Below, piece after piece: positions 63,024 to 64,000 of a DNA stretch of 64,000 nt. Source of the DNA: Allohoeflea poritis (GTDB lineage Bacteria > Pseudomonadota > Alphaproteobacteria > Rhizobiales > Rhizobiaceae); the NCBI RefSeq assembly GCF_027889715.1, contig NZ_JAPJZH010000010.1, positions 62,001 to 126,000 on the forward strand. The letters run 5' to 3'. The position numbers were made by a program, and so were the translations under genes. The notes beneath the pieces were generated by a model. It was given only the letters and a program-made list of their open reading frames with translations, did no database searches and had not been told where the DNA came from. Each line of letters begins with the position of its first letter. Positions within the stretch are counted from its first letter, which is position 1.

Positions 63024-63716
63024 ATGACCATCATGCTTTACGAACTGGCCGGCCGTGACGCGGCGCGGCCCTTCAGCCCCCATTGCTGGAAGACCGTCAT
63101 GTCGCTGGCACACAAGGGTCTGGAATTTGAGCGTTCGGCGGTTCCCTTTACCGGCGTGCCGGAGGTCGAAAACCGTTTCGGCAAGACCGTTCCGGTGCTG
63201 CGCGACGGCGACAAGGTCATATCCGACTCCTTCGACATCGCGCTTTACCTTGAGGAGACCTATCCCGACCGGCCGACGCTCTTTGGCGGCGAGGGCGGCG
63301 TCGCGCTTTCCCGCTTCATGGAAGCCTGGTCTGCATCGCAAATTCACACGACGATCGGCGGCCGGCTGCTGCTCGACATCCACGCCATGCTGGAGCCGCA
63401 GGACCAGGCCTATTTCCGCGAGAGCCGCGAAGCGCGCTTCGGAAGGCCGTTGGAGGATGTTGTCGAGGCCGGCGCTGAGCGGATCAGGGAGTTCGGCGCC
63501 AAGCTCGAACCTCTGCGCCTGATGCTCAAGCGACAGCCCTTCATCGGCGGTGAGGGACCGCTTTTTGCCGACTACATTGTCTTCGGCGCTTTCCAATGGG
63601 CGCGTGTCTGCTCAGCCGAAGAGTTGCTGGAACCGGACGATCCGGTGTCGCTCTGGTTCGATCGCTGCCTCGATCTTCACGCCGGCATTGGCCGTTCCGT
63701 CGCGGCCGCGGCCTGA
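63024..63716 (+). CDS. Glutathione S-transferase family protein
   Basis: A 230-residue GST: N-terminal thioredoxin fold ([22 protein letters not shown], with cis-Pro in TVPVLRDG and the Ser of [13 protein letters not shown]) and a helical C-domain. The SPHC segment places a Ser and Cys at the active-site start, resembling beta/etherase-like classes. Function is not determined. ATG 63024 has GGAG seven bases upstream; the open frame to 62937 has no support. It is followed 127 bases later by ndk. Confidence 0.87.
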   Translation: MTIMLYELAGRDAARPFSPHCWKTVMSLAHKGLEFERSAVPFTGVPEVENRFGKTVPVLRDGDKVISDSFDIALYLEETYPDRPTLFGGEGGVALSRFMEAWSASQIHTTIGGRLLLDIHAMLEPQDQAYFRESREARFGRPLEDVVEAGAERIREFGAKLEPLRLMLKRQPFIGGEGPLFADYIVFGAFQWARVCSAEELLEPDDPVSLWFDRCLDLHAGIGRSVAAAA

Positions 63717-63843
63717 AGGCAGGGTAATTCCGCAAAGAGCGATACCGGCTGCCTATACGGTGCGCCGAGCCCTTGTCTTGCCAGCCCCGCAAGGCTATAG
63801 AGCGCGCAAATCTCCCGCAAACCGATGCAAGGACAAGAATTTC

Positions 63844-64000
63844 ATGGCGATCGAACGCACCTTTTCGATGATCAAACCCGATGCCACAAAGCGCAATCTG
63901 ACCGGCGAAATTACCAGGATGTTCGAGGATGCCGGCCTGCGGGTCGTCGCCTCGAAGCGGGTCTGGATGAGCCTGCGCGAAGCCGAAGGTTTCTATGCCG
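63844..64000 (+). CDS. ndk: Nucleoside diphosphate kinase, N-terminal part (continues past window)
   Basis: The first 52 codons are visible, starting [19 protein letters not shown], the diagnostic N-terminus of Ndk, which equalises NTP pools by transferring the gamma phosphate through a histidine that lies outside the window. ATG 63844 has AAGGACAAG about seven bases upstream. The gene is cut by the window end, not by mutation. Confidence 0.96.
   Translation, partial: MAIERTFSMIKPDATKRNLTGEITRMFEDAGLRVVASKRVWMSLREAEGFYA

Overview
This is a GC-rich (about 60 %) chromosomal stretch of an alphaproteobacterium of the order Hyphomicrobiales (Rhizobiales). I base this on protein sequences and gene order: psd-pssA; rpsF-rpsR-DUF2232-rplI-cfa-dnaB-alr-radA-cvpA-purF; fabD-fabG-acpP-fabF-mltG-yicC-gmk; and lptF-lptG-lptD-surA-pdxA-rsmA divergent from pepA-holC. 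Genus and species cannot be fixed from the window. It is mostly core genome: no prophage, transposase, CRISPR array, tRNA or rRNA was seen. Coding density is high, with many ATGA/TGATG overlaps and tail-to-tail gene ends only a few bases apart.

Layout. 1-8 kb: the end of an Atm1-type ABC exporter, the phosphatidylethanolamine genes psd and pssA separated by a 299-bp palindromic MITE-like element, a membrane-bound class III cyclase, a SABATH-like methyltransferase with a small monooxygenase-fold protein, and a divergent EF-G-like GTPase. 8-17 kb: a MerR regulator fused to a degenerate ABC-type ATPase domain, a ChaC-type glutathione-degrading enzyme, a PadR-controlled RND efflux operon, a serine hydrolase and an SDR. 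17-28 kb (minus strand): purF, cvpA, radA, alr, dnaB, cfa, rplI, DUF2232, rpsR, rpsF. 28-30 kb: a diguanylate cyclase and a coiled-coil gene flanking an AT-rich region with a perfect CtrA-type motif. 30-37 kb: type II fatty-acid synthesis plus mltG, yicC and gmk. 37-39 kb: a GDPD and a ROK regulator. 39-47 kb: LPS export and outer-membrane assembly. 47-53 kb: pepA, holC, two ArnT-like glycosyltransferases and a PAP2 phosphatase. 53-64 kb: a DEAD-box helicase, an L,D-transpeptidase, a thioredoxin-fold isomerase, a DUF2339 membrane protein, an ABC-F ATPase, folD, a GST and the start of ndk.

Much of the window serves the cell envelope. Psd/Pss make phosphatidylethanolamine, Cfa modifies its acyl chains, and Fab enzymes supply them. 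LptFGD with a SurA-like chaperone move LPS outward, the ArnT-like/PAP2 cluster probably edits lipid A or related lipids, and MltG plus the YkuD protein work on peptidoglycan. The rest is replication and repair (DnaB, RadA, HolC), nucleotide and folate metabolism (PurF, Gmk, Ndk, FolD) and translation (S6, S18, L9, RsmA, EF-G-like, ABC-F).

No clearly new multi-gene system stands out. The least explained items are the MerR-ATPase fusion next to an EF-G paralogue lacking the catalytic histidine, the MITE-like palindrome carrying a 51-codon ORF, the bacterial SABATH-like methyltransferase pair, and the CtrA-boxed coiled-coil gene. Many start codons were moved from the longest ORF using Shine-Dalgarno position, overlaps and family length.
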